Shown here in pieces: positions 25,370 through 33,387 of a stretch of 41,083 nucleotides of DNA. Source of the DNA: Natronospira sp. (GTDB taxonomy: Bacteria; Pseudomonadota; Gammaproteobacteria; Natronospirales; Natronospiraceae); NCBI GenBank assembly GCA_003558125.1, contig PWMQ01000105.1, positions 1-41,083 of the forward strand, written 5' to 3'. Below the pieces are notes generated by a model. That model did not search any database. It was not told the origin of the DNA and saw only the letters and a list, made by a program, of their open reading frames with translations. The position numbers and the translations under genes were made by a program. Numbering within the stretch: position 1 is the first letter of the stretch; each line of letters opens with the position of its first letter.

Positions 25370-26479
25370 ATGACACGTTTCCAAGGCCGCGCCGATTTCC
25401 GCCATGATGAGCCCGCCAGCCTGGGTATCCTCGTCACCAATCTGGGCACACCCGATGAGCCGACTCCGCCGGCCCTGCGTCGCTATCTGAAGGAATTCCT
25501 CAGCGATCCCCGCGTGGTGGAGATACCCCGCCCCCTCTGGTGGCTGATTCTGAACGGGATTGTTCTGCGTACCCGGCCGGCCAAGTCAGCCGAAGCCTAC
25601 GCCCGGGTGTGGACCGGGCGCGGCTCACCCCTGCTCAGCAACTGCGAGGACATGGTGGAGGCCTTGGAGAAAAAGCTGAAGAGCCGATTCAGCGGTCGTG
25701 TGGAACTGGTTCTGGGTATGCGCTACGGCAAGCCCTCCATCGAATCGGCACTGGAGTCCCTGCAGGCCCGTGGTGTCAGGCGGCTGCTGGTACTGCCCCT
25801 GTATCCCCAGTACGCATCATCCACCACCGGCTCCACCTTTGAAAAGATCACCGGGATCCTTTCCCGCTGGCGGTGGATGCCGGAATTTCGCATGGTCACC
25901 AGCTACCATGACGATGCCGGTTATGTGCAGGCCCTGGCCAATAGTATCCGTGAGCACTGGTATCAGCGGGGACGTGGCGAACGCCTGATGTTCTCCTTCC
26001 ACGGCATCCCCAAGTTCACCTTTCTCGCCGGTGATCCTTATCACTGTCATTGCCACAAGACCGCCCGGCTGGTGGCCCATCGCTTGGGATTGAAGGAGGG
26101 TGAGTGGTTTGTCACTTTCCAGTCCCGTTTCGGCAAGGCCGAGTGGCTCAAGCCCTATACCGATGAAACCCTGGAAGCCTGGGGTGGGGAAGGTGTTGGG
26201 GATATCGATGTGGTTTGTCCGGGTTTCCCCGCGGACTGCCTGGAAACCCTGGATGAAATTGCCTTCGAGAATGCCGAGCTGTTCCAGGAGGCCGGTGGCG
26301 GCAAGCTCCGTTATGTTCCCGCCCTCAATGCCAGCGAGGACCACATTCATATGCTCCAGGAGCTCGTTGCCAGGCACGCAGCCGGCTGGCCCGAAGTCTC
26401 CAGGCAAAGTCGTGAACAGGCCGTTCAGGCCGCCGAGGACAGCCAGGCGCGCGCATTGCAGATGGGCGCCGAGCGCTAG
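25370..26479 (+). CDS. hemH: ferrochelatase
   Basis: HemH inserts ferrous iron into protoporphyrin IX in the last step of protoheme synthesis. The 369 residues show ILVTNLGTPDEPTP near the start, YLKEFLSDPRVVEIP, VLPLYPQYASSTTGS, the metal-binding His211 in MFSFHGIPK, and CPGFPADCLETLDEI with the conserved glutamate. It is about 50 residues longer than E. coli HemH, partly because of an alanine/glutamine-rich C-terminal tail after residue 340. ATG 25370 gives the expected start; an upstream in-frame codon would put the promoter inside the gene. Confidence 0.96.
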   Translation: MTRFQGRADFRHDEPASLGILVTNLGTPDEPTPPALRRYLKEFLSDPRVVEIPRPLWWLILNGIVLRTRPAKSAEAYARVWTGRGSPLLSNCEDMVEALEKKLKSRFSGRVELVLGMRYGKPSIESALESLQARGVRRLLVLPLYPQYASSTTGSTFEKITGILSRWRWMPEFRMVTSYHDDAGYVQALANSIREHWYQRGRGERLMFSFHGIPKFTFLAGDPYHCHCHKTARLVAHRLGLKEGEWFVTFQSRFGKAEWLKPYTDETLEAWGGEGVGDIDVVCPGFPADCLETLDEIAFENAELFQEAGGGKLRYVPALNASEDHIHMLQELVARHAAGWPEVSRQSREQAVQAAEDSQARALQMGAER

Positions 26480-26541
26480 CTTGCTGTGGTCTCGCCGTCC
26501 TCGATGGCGAATGTACTGAACCGGGATTGTCGGGAGGCGCC

Positions 26542-27222
26542 ATGAAACTGGGACGGTTGCTGGAACTGAGCCTGGATTGCGAAGCGGTGCTGGATTCCCT
26601 GCATTTCTGGCAGGGCCTGGGCTTCGAGAGCATCCCGGTGGGTGATGTCTGGCCCCACCGCTACGGCGTCATGAGCGATGGACGCCTGTGTCTCGGTCTC
26701 CATGACTATCGCTTTCCCTCGCCCTCCCTGACATTCGTTACCCCAGACCTGCCGGAGCAGGTCAGGCAGCTGGAACAATCGGGCATCGACTTCGCCTTCA
26801 TCAAACTCGGCCCCAACCAGTTCAACGAAGCCGGTTTTTTCGACCCCAGCGGCCAGACGGTCTGTCTATTGGAGGCACGCACCTTCTCGCCGCCGCCATT
26901 TCGACAGGAGAGTTTCAGCCTGCCCGGCCATTTCCGCGCCCTGCGCCGCCGTACACGGGATCCTGAGAAGGCCGCCATCTTCTGGGAGGACCTGGGCCTG
27001 ATTCCTTCCCCCGACGCCGAGGGCATCACCGAGGTCTGTGCCGAGGGCTTCAACCTGCAATTCAGCCGCAGCGGCCCCGAAGTCAGCCTGGTCTTCGAAA
27101 CCCCCGAGCTGGAAGCCCGCCTCGCCAAGCTGGAGTACGATGGCCACCCCCTCCGGCGCATGGGTCAAGAAGCCGAGATTCAGGCACCCGATGGCTTGAA
27201 CCTTCGCCTGTGTAGCCCTTGA
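26542..27222 (+). CDS. VOC-superfamily (glyoxalase-fold) protein
   Basis: The 226-residue protein contains two vicinal-oxygen-chelate modules (about 1-115 and 130-225), each with a beta-alpha-beta-beta-beta pattern: LGRLLELSLDCEAVLDSLHFWQ then FDPSGQTVCLLEAR in the first, and HFRALRRRTRDPEKAAIFWE then QAPDGLNLRL in the second. Metal-ligand residues cannot be assigned with confidence, so substrate and reaction are unknown. ATG 26542 follows GGGAGG by 6 bases. It sits 62 bases after hemH on the same strand and may be co-transcribed. Confidence 0.8.
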   Translation: MKLGRLLELSLDCEAVLDSLHFWQGLGFESIPVGDVWPHRYGVMSDGRLCLGLHDYRFPSPSLTFVTPDLPEQVRQLEQSGIDFAFIKLGPNQFNEAGFFDPSGQTVCLLEARTFSPPPFRQESFSLPGHFRALRRRTRDPEKAAIFWEDLGLIPSPDAEGITEVCAEGFNLQFSRSGPEVSLVFETPELEARLAKLEYDGHPLRRMGQEAEIQAPDGLNLRLCSP

Positions 27223-27270
27223 TCTCTCGGCAAATACCCTTTCGGCACCACCTTGAACGACTAAAGCCTG

Positions 27271-27309
27271 GACAGTCCTGCGGCGACAGCGGACCGTGAC
27301 AGGACTGTC
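27271..27309. repeat. perfect 10-base inverted repeat downstream of the VOC gene
   Basis: GACAGTCCTG at 27271-27280 and CAGGACTGTC at 27300-27309 are exact reverse complements around a 19-base centre. There is no T-run, so it is either a Rho-dependent type structure, an operator for the downstream secreted-protein gene, or a small element. Confidence 0.5.
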
Positions 27310-27376
27310 GGATTTCCCTTACCCCTTCCGTCACCCTGTCCTTACCGCCGACGAGTCGAAATATTCCCAAATCTTT

Positions 27377-27382
27377 TATAAT
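27377..27382 (+). promoter_or_regulatory. candidate -10 for the secreted-protein gene
   Basis: A perfect TATAAT lies in an AT-rich patch 89 bases upstream of the ATG at 27471, in sharp contrast to the GC-rich surroundings. No clear -35 was found at 17 bases. Confidence 0.4.
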
Positions 27383-27470
27383 TTTTTAGCCACTGAGCAT
27401 AATCCTGGCAAAAACATTCCCGGGACAGCGCTTACTGCTCAGCTAGTCGAAAAAAGGAGGGGGAATAACA

Positions 27471-28751
27471 ATGAGAAGCTATTGTCTATATTCAACGTCT
27501 TTCATTTTTTCCTTGTGTTTCTTTCTCAATCCCGAGCCTGTGCTTGGGAATTCGGACATCGGCTATCCCATACCACAGCAGGAAGAGGCATTCTTCTGCA
27601 GCCATGATTGTGAGGATCCGGTATCCGCCCAACAGCTTGCTCTGGATTACGCACCTGAATTGCTTTGCAATACCGATCCGGGCAGCCCTGATCCACTGAT
27701 ACCCGATGATCCGGAATTTCAACTTGAATGCTGGGCGGAGCCCGAAAAGCGTCGAATTGCCTTGCTCAACCCAAACACCATGCAGGTATTCGCTTTCGAG
27801 GTAAGCCGGCCCGGGCAGGGTGTCGCACTCGAGCTGGTGGCCGAGAGCATCACGCTTTCTCCACAGGCCAAGACCAATTATCGAATCCTGATGGAGGAGC
27901 TGAATGCCTGGCATGACCTCATTGAGCACGTCAATGAGGAATTGACAGAGATCGCCAACAATGAGGGTTTCGGCGCTGAGGCCCCTGAAGCCATTAATGG
28001 CAAACCGTCGAGCTTTGACCCGGGACTCATCGGCGGGGGTGAAGCTGGCGGCGCAGCGGGTGGCGATGACGGTTCGGACGATGCGGAGAGCGCCTGCGAG
28101 GGTGTGCCGGAGCATACGGCAATCAATACCCTCAATGATGACGAAAACAAAGGCCGACTAAAAGAACGTGCATGGCAAGCAATCCAGCAGACTGCAAAGC
28201 AAATGCTCCGCGAACACACTCAGGGACGTCGTGGCACCTTCAAGATTGCCGCTGGCAATGCGGCTGAGTGGCAGAGTGGAGAAACCCCCACACTGCCCGT
28301 CCACGATAGCTACCAGGCATTTTTCCGTACCAACGAAGCCGGTACCGCAGGGCTTCTCAATCCGGATTTTATCGTTGTAAGCGCCGACCTAACCTGGGCG
28401 ACCAATGGGAACCCGATTCCAATGAATCTATCAATCGATTACTCGAATAGCCGTGTTCTCGGCGTGACGGGCATGCTCAGCGAGTATGGAACCAGTAATC
28501 AAGAGATCGAGAATGAATGTGCCGTGGAGCGACTGCTCCAGGCCGGTGAAAGCCACTATTTTCAGTGGATAGAGCGCAGTACCGGCGTGGTCGTCCCGCC
28601 GGAAGGTTGGAGCGGCAGCGACAGTCCCTTCCCGGAGGGGCCCGGAATCCATACCGGCCTGTGTACGGTTGATTTGTATCAGGGCGTCGATGGTGGGCCA
28701 ATGCGTTACCGCGGGAGCTTCCGCACGTCCTGCGACAATCTCCATAATTAA
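27471..28751 (+). CDS. unrecognised secreted cysteine-rich protein
   Basis: The 426-residue protein starts with a signal peptide (about 1-26, ending EPVLG before NSD) and an excellent GGAGGGGG ribosome-binding site. The mature part has eight cysteines (in FFCSHDC, LLCN, LECW, SACEG, NECAV, LCTVD and TSCDN), an even number that suits disulfides. An acidic Gly-rich linker (about 185-203, GGGEAGGAAGGDDGSDD) separates an N-terminal domain from a C-terminal domain with FIVVSADLTWATNG. I do not recognise a family. Codon use and the upstream AT-rich region look less GC-rich than the neighbours, which may point to later acquisition. It ends at a bidirectional terminator. Confidence 0.85.
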   Translation: MRSYCLYSTSFIFSLCFFLNPEPVLGNSDIGYPIPQQEEAFFCSHDCEDPVSAQQLALDYAPELLCNTDPGSPDPLIPDDPEFQLECWAEPEKRRIALLNPNTMQVFAFEVSRPGQGVALELVAESITLSPQAKTNYRILMEELNAWHDLIEHVNEELTEIANNEGFGAEAPEAINGKPSSFDPGLIGGGEAGGAAGGDDGSDDAESACEGVPEHTAINTLNDDENKGRLKERAWQAIQQTAKQMLREHTQGRRGTFKIAAGNAAEWQSGETPTLPVHDSYQAFFRTNEAGTAGLLNPDFIVVSADLTWATNGNPIPMNLSIDYSNSRVLGVTGMLSEYGTSNQEIENECAVERLLQAGESHYFQWIERSTGVVVPPEGWSGSDSPFPEGPGIHTGLCTVDLYQGVDGGPMRYRGSFRTSCDNLHN

Positions 28752-28786
28752 AAGGCTGGCGCCGGCAATGATGGATGCGAAGCATA

Positions 28787-28812
28787 AAAGGGCCGCCCCA
28801 TGGCGGCCCTTT
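28787..28812. terminator. bidirectional Rho-independent terminator
   Basis: An 11-base-pair perfect stem (28787-28797/28802-28812, AAAGGGCCGCC and its complement) with a CCAT loop lies between the convergent secreted-protein gene and the GGDEF-EAL gene. Runs of T flank it on both strands (TTT in each arm), so it can terminate both transcripts. Confidence 0.85.
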
Positions 28813-28885
28813 CCTGTGTCTCATTGACTCGGGGTTTTCATACTGATTCGGGCATCTGCGGCCCTATCGAATTTTTCACCCGTGT

Positions 28886-31264
28886 TTAGCCATCCAGCAA
28901 ATTGCGCCAGCGTTCCGGGCGGTGGATGCCAAAGCCCTGGCCGTAATCGATGCCCATTGTCTGGAGACGCTCCTGCAGTTCCCGGGTTTCAACGAACTCG
29001 GCAATGATCTGCTTGTTCATGGTATGACCGATTTCCTTGATGGCCTTGACCATGGCAAGGTCTGCCTCGTCGACCAGGATGTTGCGGACAAAGGCCCCGT
29101 CGATCTTGAGATAATCCACGGGAAGACGGCGCAGATAGCCAAAGGAAGACAGGCCGGCACCAAAATCATCCAGGGCGAACTGGCAGCCCTTGGAGCGAAG
29201 CACCTTCATGAAGCTGGTGGCGTCCGCGAGATGGCGGATGGCGGCGGTCTCGGTAATCTCAAAGCAGATGCAGTCGGGCTCGATGCCGTAATAAGATAGG
29301 GTGTCGACCACAAACTCGGTAAACTCGGGGCGATCGAATGACTGCCCGGAGAGATTGACATGACAGGCTGTCAGGGCTTCCCGGTGTTCCGGATGGTCCG
29401 CGAGTGTCCGGCAAGTATTCTCGAAGACCCAGCGGTCCAGGCGGTAGGCAGCGCCAAAGCGTTCCGCTGCCGGGATAAAGGCTCCCGGGGGCACCGATCG
29501 ACCGTCTTCGTCCAGCAACCGGAGCAGCAATTCATATCGAAACTCTTTCCCAGATTGCAACGGTTCAATGATCTGCGCATCCAGATAAAGCCTGTCGTCT
29601 TCCAGCGCCTGTCGGATCCGGTTGACCCATTCCATCTCCCCTCGACGTAATGCCACATGCTCATCCGCGGTACTGCTGGCATGAACACGATTGCGCCCTT
29701 GTTCCTTGGCGATATAGCAGGCCAGGTCCGCCGAGCGCAGCACACTGTCTATATTGGGCATGTCGGCTTCGATGGGGACGACGCCGATACTGCAGGCCAC
29801 ATTGAAGGTCTTCTCCTCCCACTCAAACACCAGGCCTTCCAGGGCATTGCATATCTTGGAGGCCACCTGCTCTCCCTTTTCAAGATCACAGGCTCGAAGC
29901 AACAGACCGAACTCATCACCGCCCAGCCTGGCCAGCACATCTCCCTCTCTGATCTGAGATCGCAACAGCTCAGCGACCTGAACCAGCATATGGTCACCCG
30001 CGACATGTCCCGAGGTGTCGTTGACCAGCTTGAATTGGTCAAGGTCAATGAAGCAGACCACGAAGTCCACATGTTCTTCGCGGACTTCCCGCAGCGCCTG
30101 GGCCAGTTCCCGATCGAAACTGCGCCTGTTGATCAGGCCGGTCAGGCCGTCATGGGCTGCCTGGTGGGCCAGCTCGATGGACAGTCGACGCGACTCCGAT
30201 ACATCTTCCAGGATGGCAATCAGCGATTCAGGCTCCCGGCGTTTTCCCTGAATTGCAGACAGGGTGAGACGGCCCCAGACCAGCCCGCCATCCTGGCGGT
30301 GGAACCGTCGTTCCAGGGTCACGGCTTCATCACTGCCCTGGAGCAGATCCCGAATGATCCGGTCATCACCGTCACGGTCTTCGCCATAGACAAGATCTTG
30401 ATAGTAGCGACCGACCAGTGCTTGCCGCTTGCAAACCAGGATGTCGCCGAGCGCTTCATTGACGTTCAGGATGCGTCCGGCCGGTGTAAGCTCCGCCATA
30501 CCCACCGCCGCTTGTTCGAAGATGGATTGAAAGCGCCTTCTGGATCGATTGATCAGACGCATCAATCGCCAACCGAGGAGTGTGGCGATACCGGCCAGCA
30601 TCGCCATTACCATGCTGCTTCCGAACAAGAGGACATGACGCAGCCAGCGGGTCGCCTCGGTAAAAGCCGCGACAAAGCGTGAAGTTAGTTCATAGGAATG
30701 CGCATTGGCTATTTCGAGCTCCAGAAGCAGCTTGTTCAGCTCTGCTTCATCCGGCGTATCGGCTGATCGGGCTTGTTCCAGCCGGTCGGCCAATGTCAGC
30801 AATGAGAGAATATACTCATCCGACTCTCGCCAGACATCCACGGCCTCCCGCAGATGGGGAAAATCGGCAAAGTTACGAAAGAGCCAGATCATGATGGGAA
30901 TATCATCGGGATGGTTCTGGCCGCGAATCAGGCCATCCACCGCGGCATCCCGGTCCAGCGGCTCCGCTTCCATGGCAAGCCGGGCTTCCATGTCGCCAAT
31001 GGGGATGTCGGCCAGTTCCCGTGCGGCCACGAGATCAGCCTCTTCTCCCTCCTGGGCATAGCGGTAGAGGGCAAAGACGGACCCCAGCTGCGCCCGGGAC
31101 CAATGGCTCTGACCCGCCATGTAGGCAGTGGCAGCACCCTGAAGCTGAACCAGAAAGATCACCAGTGCCGTGGCCAGAGCGAAGACCAGGAACAGGCCAG
31201 CCACCAGCCCACCGACCTTCAAGCGGCGCCTTAGCTCTGGATGTGAGCCCTGCATTCCCTGCAT
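28886..31264 (-). CDS. PAS-GGDEF-EAL cyclic di-GMP synthase/phosphodiesterase
   Basis: The 792-residue membrane protein has helices at about 17-41 and 209-236 flanking a periplasmic sensor region, a PAS domain (about 244-360), a GGDEF domain (about 365-530) and an EAL domain (about 545-790). GGDEF is intact at 448-452, with the inhibitory RxxD site REGD at 439-442. The EAL signature reads ELL (578-580), a tolerated variant, and other catalytic blocks are present: NLSG near 637, FEITE near 668, DDFGAG at 699-704, LKID at 719-722 and QGFG. Both activities are therefore possible. ATG 31264 has GGAGAGG upstream. It is the last gene of the pntAB-TonB-lipoprotein run, 23 bases after its neighbour. 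Confidence 0.95.
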   Translation of the reverse strand: MQGMQGSHPELRRRLKVGGLVAGLFLVFALATALVIFLVQLQGAATAYMAGQSHWSRAQLGSVFALYRYAQEGEEADLVAARELADIPIGDMEARLAMEAEPLDRDAAVDGLIRGQNHPDDIPIMIWLFRNFADFPHLREAVDVWRESDEYILSLLTLADRLEQARSADTPDEAELNKLLLELEIANAHSYELTSRFVAAFTEATRWLRHVLLFGSSMVMAMLAGIATLLGWRLMRLINRSRRRFQSIFEQAAVGMAELTPAGRILNVNEALGDILVCKRQALVGRYYQDLVYGEDRDGDDRIIRDLLQGSDEAVTLERRFHRQDGGLVWGRLTLSAIQGKRREPESLIAILEDVSESRRLSIELAHQAAHDGLTGLINRRSFDRELAQALREVREEHVDFVVCFIDLDQFKLVNDTSGHVAGDHMLVQVAELLRSQIREGDVLARLGGDEFGLLLRACDLEKGEQVASKICNALEGLVFEWEEKTFNVACSIGVVPIEADMPNIDSVLRSADLACYIAKEQGRNRVHASSTADEHVALRRGEMEWVNRIRQALEDDRLYLDAQIIEPLQSGKEFRYELLLRLLDEDGRSVPPGAFIPAAERFGAAYRLDRWVFENTCRTLADHPEHREALTACHVNLSGQSFDRPEFTEFVVDTLSYYGIEPDCICFEITETAAIRHLADATSFMKVLRSKGCQFALDDFGAGLSSFGYLRRLPVDYLKIDGAFVRNILVDEADLAMVKAIKEIGHTMNKQIIAEFVETRELQERLQTMGIDYGQGFGIHRPERWRNLLDG

Positions 31265-31287
31265 CCACCCTCTCCGTGCTTCAGTAT

Positions 31288-31662
31288 TCAGTCATCCGGC
31301 TCGAATTCGAAGCGGAACTCCGTCACCAGGGGTCGGGAATCGGGATTGTCTTCAGTGGCCTCATAGCGAAAGTGATAGAGCGCAGCCAGAGTGGCTTCAA
31401 CAAACAGCTCCCCCGGCTCAGACTCCAGCACCTCGGCAGAGGCAATCTTTCCATCACTTCCGATCCGTGCGCGGACGACCACATGGCCCTCCTGGCCAAT
31501 GGCCTCGTCCGGGTAGACCGGTTCTGCCAGTTCCACCAGTTCCCAATAGCGCTCCACCGGCGTTTCCTGGGTATCGAACAGGGGTCTTGGGCCAGCGCAG
31601 GCGACCAACAGCATCGCCAGTAAGGGAATCAGTGTCCCCAATAGGCAAAGTGTTCTCTTCAT
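31288..31662 (-). CDS. lipoprotein with TonB C-terminal-like domain
   Basis: The 124-residue protein has a lipoprotein signal (LLAMLLVACAG, acylated cysteine near residue 22) followed directly by a TonB-type C-terminal domain: PVYPDEAIGQEGHVVVRARI, GSDGKIASAEVLES and FVEATLAALYHFRYEATEDN. Classical TonB has an inner-membrane helix and a proline-rich spacer, both absent here, so this is not an energy transducer of the usual kind; a soluble or outer-membrane-tethered interaction domain is more likely. It lies 28 bases after pntB and 23 bases before the GGDEF-EAL gene. Confidence 0.8.
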   Translation of the reverse strand: MKRTLCLLGTLIPLLAMLLVACAGPRPLFDTQETPVERYWELVELAEPVYPDEAIGQEGHVVVRARIGSDGKIASAEVLESEPGELFVEATLAALYHFRYEATEDNPDSRPLVTEFRFEFEPDD

Positions 31663-31690
31663 GACGGCAACCTCCCCTGGCCCTACAGCT

Positions 31691-33091
31691 CTATTCGGCC
31701 AGTGACTTAAGACCCTGGATGAAGTGGTTCGCTACTTCCTGGGCGTCGCCGAACACCATTTGCGTGTTGTCGGCGAAAAAGAGCGGATTCTCCACGCCGG
31801 AGAAACCGGTGCCCCGTCCCCGTTTCACGACCATGACATTGTCGGCATGATCCGCATTGAGGATGGGCATGCCGAAAATGGGGCTGTCCTTCTTGTTGCG
31901 GGCATCCGGATTGACCACGTCATTGGCACCGATGATCAAGGCAACGTCCGCTTCGTCAAACTCGGCATTGATCTCCTCAAGGTCGAAGATCAGGTCATAG
32001 GGGACGCCGGCTTCAGCCAGCAGGACGTTCATGTGACCGGGCATCCGGCCCGCGACCGGGTGGATGGCAAACTTGACGTCAACGCCCCGTTCCATCAGTC
32101 GCTCGCAGAATTCCCAGAGCTTGTGCTGGGCCTGGGCCACCGCCAGGCCGTACCCCGGCACCACAATGACTTTCTCGGCATATGCCATGGTGATGGCGGC
32201 ATCGGAGGCCTCGGTTTCCTTCATATTGCCCTCGGGACCGCCCCCCCCTTCGCCACCGGTATCCCCAAAGCCCGCGAAAAGGACATTGGACAGGGGCCGG
32301 TTCATGGCCTTGGCCATCAACTGGGTCAGCAGGGTACCTGCCGCGCCCACCACGGTGCCGGCAATGATCATGGCGGCGTTATCCAGCACGAAGCCTTCGA
32401 ATGCCACCGCCAGGCCGGTCAGGGCGTTATACAGGGAGATCACCACCGGCATGTCGGCGCCCCCAATGGGCAAGGTGATGGTGATCCCCGCCAGCAGGGC
32501 CAGGACGAAAAAGACAGTGATCAGCTCGAAGGGGTAGCCTTCCACCACCAGCAGGGCCGCCCCGCAGCCAATGGCGCCAAGGAAAACCAGGGCATTGAAG
32601 AGCTGCTGACCGGGGAAGCGCATGGTCTTGGAAATCAGCCCTTCCAGCTTGGCATAGGCCACCAGGCTGCCGGAGAAGGCGATGGAGCCAATCAGGCCAC
32701 CGGCCACGGCCAGGCTCATGATGACCACGCCATAGTCACTGTCGGCATAAAGGGCCACGGCCCCGATGGTCGCCGCGGCGCCCCCGCCCATGCCGTTGTA
32801 GAGCGCGACCATCTGCGGCATGCCGGTCATGGCCACCTTGCGGGCACTGACCCAGGCCAGCAGGCTGCCCACAAACAGGGCGCTGATGATCAGGAAGAAG
32901 TTGCCCATGTTCGGCAGGAAGAAGGTGGCGGCCACGGCCAGTACCATCCCCAGGCCCGCCTGGCGGATACCGCGTCGGGCGGTGACCGGCGAAGACATCC
33001 TCTTGATACCGAGAATGAACAGCAGGATGGCGATGAAATAACTGGCCTGAATCAGATGATCGAGCGTATCCCGACTGATGATTTCACTCAC
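31691..33091 (-). CDS. pntB: NAD(P) transhydrogenase subunit beta
   Basis: PntB carries most of the proton channel and the NADP(H)-binding domain of the proton-translocating transhydrogenase, which makes NADPH from NADH at the cost of the proton gradient. The 466 residues show about nine membrane helices in the first 260 residues, then the domain III motifs VIVVPGYGLAVAQAQHKLWE, HPVAGRMPGHMNVLLAEA, ALIIGANDVVNP and VKRGRGTGFSGVENPLFF. It overlaps pntAb by 4 bases. Confidence 0.97.
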   Translation of the reverse strand: MSEIISRDTLDHLIQASYFIAILLFILGIKRMSSPVTARRGIRQAGLGMVLAVAATFFLPNMGNFFLIISALFVGSLLAWVSARKVAMTGMPQMVALYNGMGGGAAATIGAVALYADSDYGVVIMSLAVAGGLIGSIAFSGSLVAYAKLEGLISKTMRFPGQQLFNALVFLGAIGCGAALLVVEGYPFELITVFFVLALLAGITITLPIGGADMPVVISLYNALTGLAVAFEGFVLDNAAMIIAGTVVGAAGTLLTQLMAKAMNRPLSNVLFAGFGDTGGEGGGGPEGNMKETEASDAAITMAYAEKVIVVPGYGLAVAQAQHKLWEFCERLMERGVDVKFAIHPVAGRMPGHMNVLLAEAGVPYDLIFDLEEINAEFDEADVALIIGANDVVNPDARNKKDSPIFGMPILNADHADNVMVVKRGRGTGFSGVENPLFFADNTQMVFGDAQEVANHFIQGLKSLAE

Positions 33092-33387
33092 GCCTTCTCT
33101 CCCTTGCTGGACTTGAACATCTCAAGCATGCGCTCGGTCACCACATAGCCGCCGACAGCATTGCCTGCGCCCAGTGCAACCCCGATGAAGCCGATGACCT
33201 GCCCCAGGGTGGTCTCGGCATGGCCCAGGGCCACCATGGCCCCCACCACCACGATGCCATGCACGAAGTTGGAGCCCGACATCAATGGGGTATGCAGAAT
33301 GACCGGGACTCGGGAGATGATCTCGATGCCGACGAAGGCCGTCAGCATGACGATGTAGAGGGCAATAAAGCCGGTCAATTCGATCAT
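33088..33387 (-). CDS. pntAb: NAD(P) transhydrogenase subunit alpha, part 2 (membrane)
   Basis: This is a 99-residue protein with three hydrophobic helices (about 5-25, 40-60, 65-85): FIALYIVMLTAFVGIEIISR, HTPLMSGSNFVHGIVVVGA and GQVIGFIGVALGAGNAVGG. It is the membrane part of the alpha subunit, which in E. coli is fused to the NAD-binding part but is separate in many other bacteria. It overlaps both pntAa and pntB by 4 bases, so the three subunits are translationally coupled. Confidence 0.95.
   Translation of the reverse strand: MIELTGFIALYIVMLTAFVGIEIISRVPVILHTPLMSGSNFVHGIVVVGAMVALGHAETTLGQVIGFIGVALGAGNAVGGYVVTERMLEMFKSSKGEKA

Noticed and set aside
29657-30682. 341-codon plus-strand frame opposite the GGDEF-EAL gene
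   Set aside because: Shadow frame; the minus-strand gene has intact domains throughout.
31724-33148. 474-codon plus-strand frame opposite pntB and pntAb
   Set aside because: It is antisense to intact, well-identified pnt genes and its histidine/glycine-rich translation is typical of GC-rich shadow frames.
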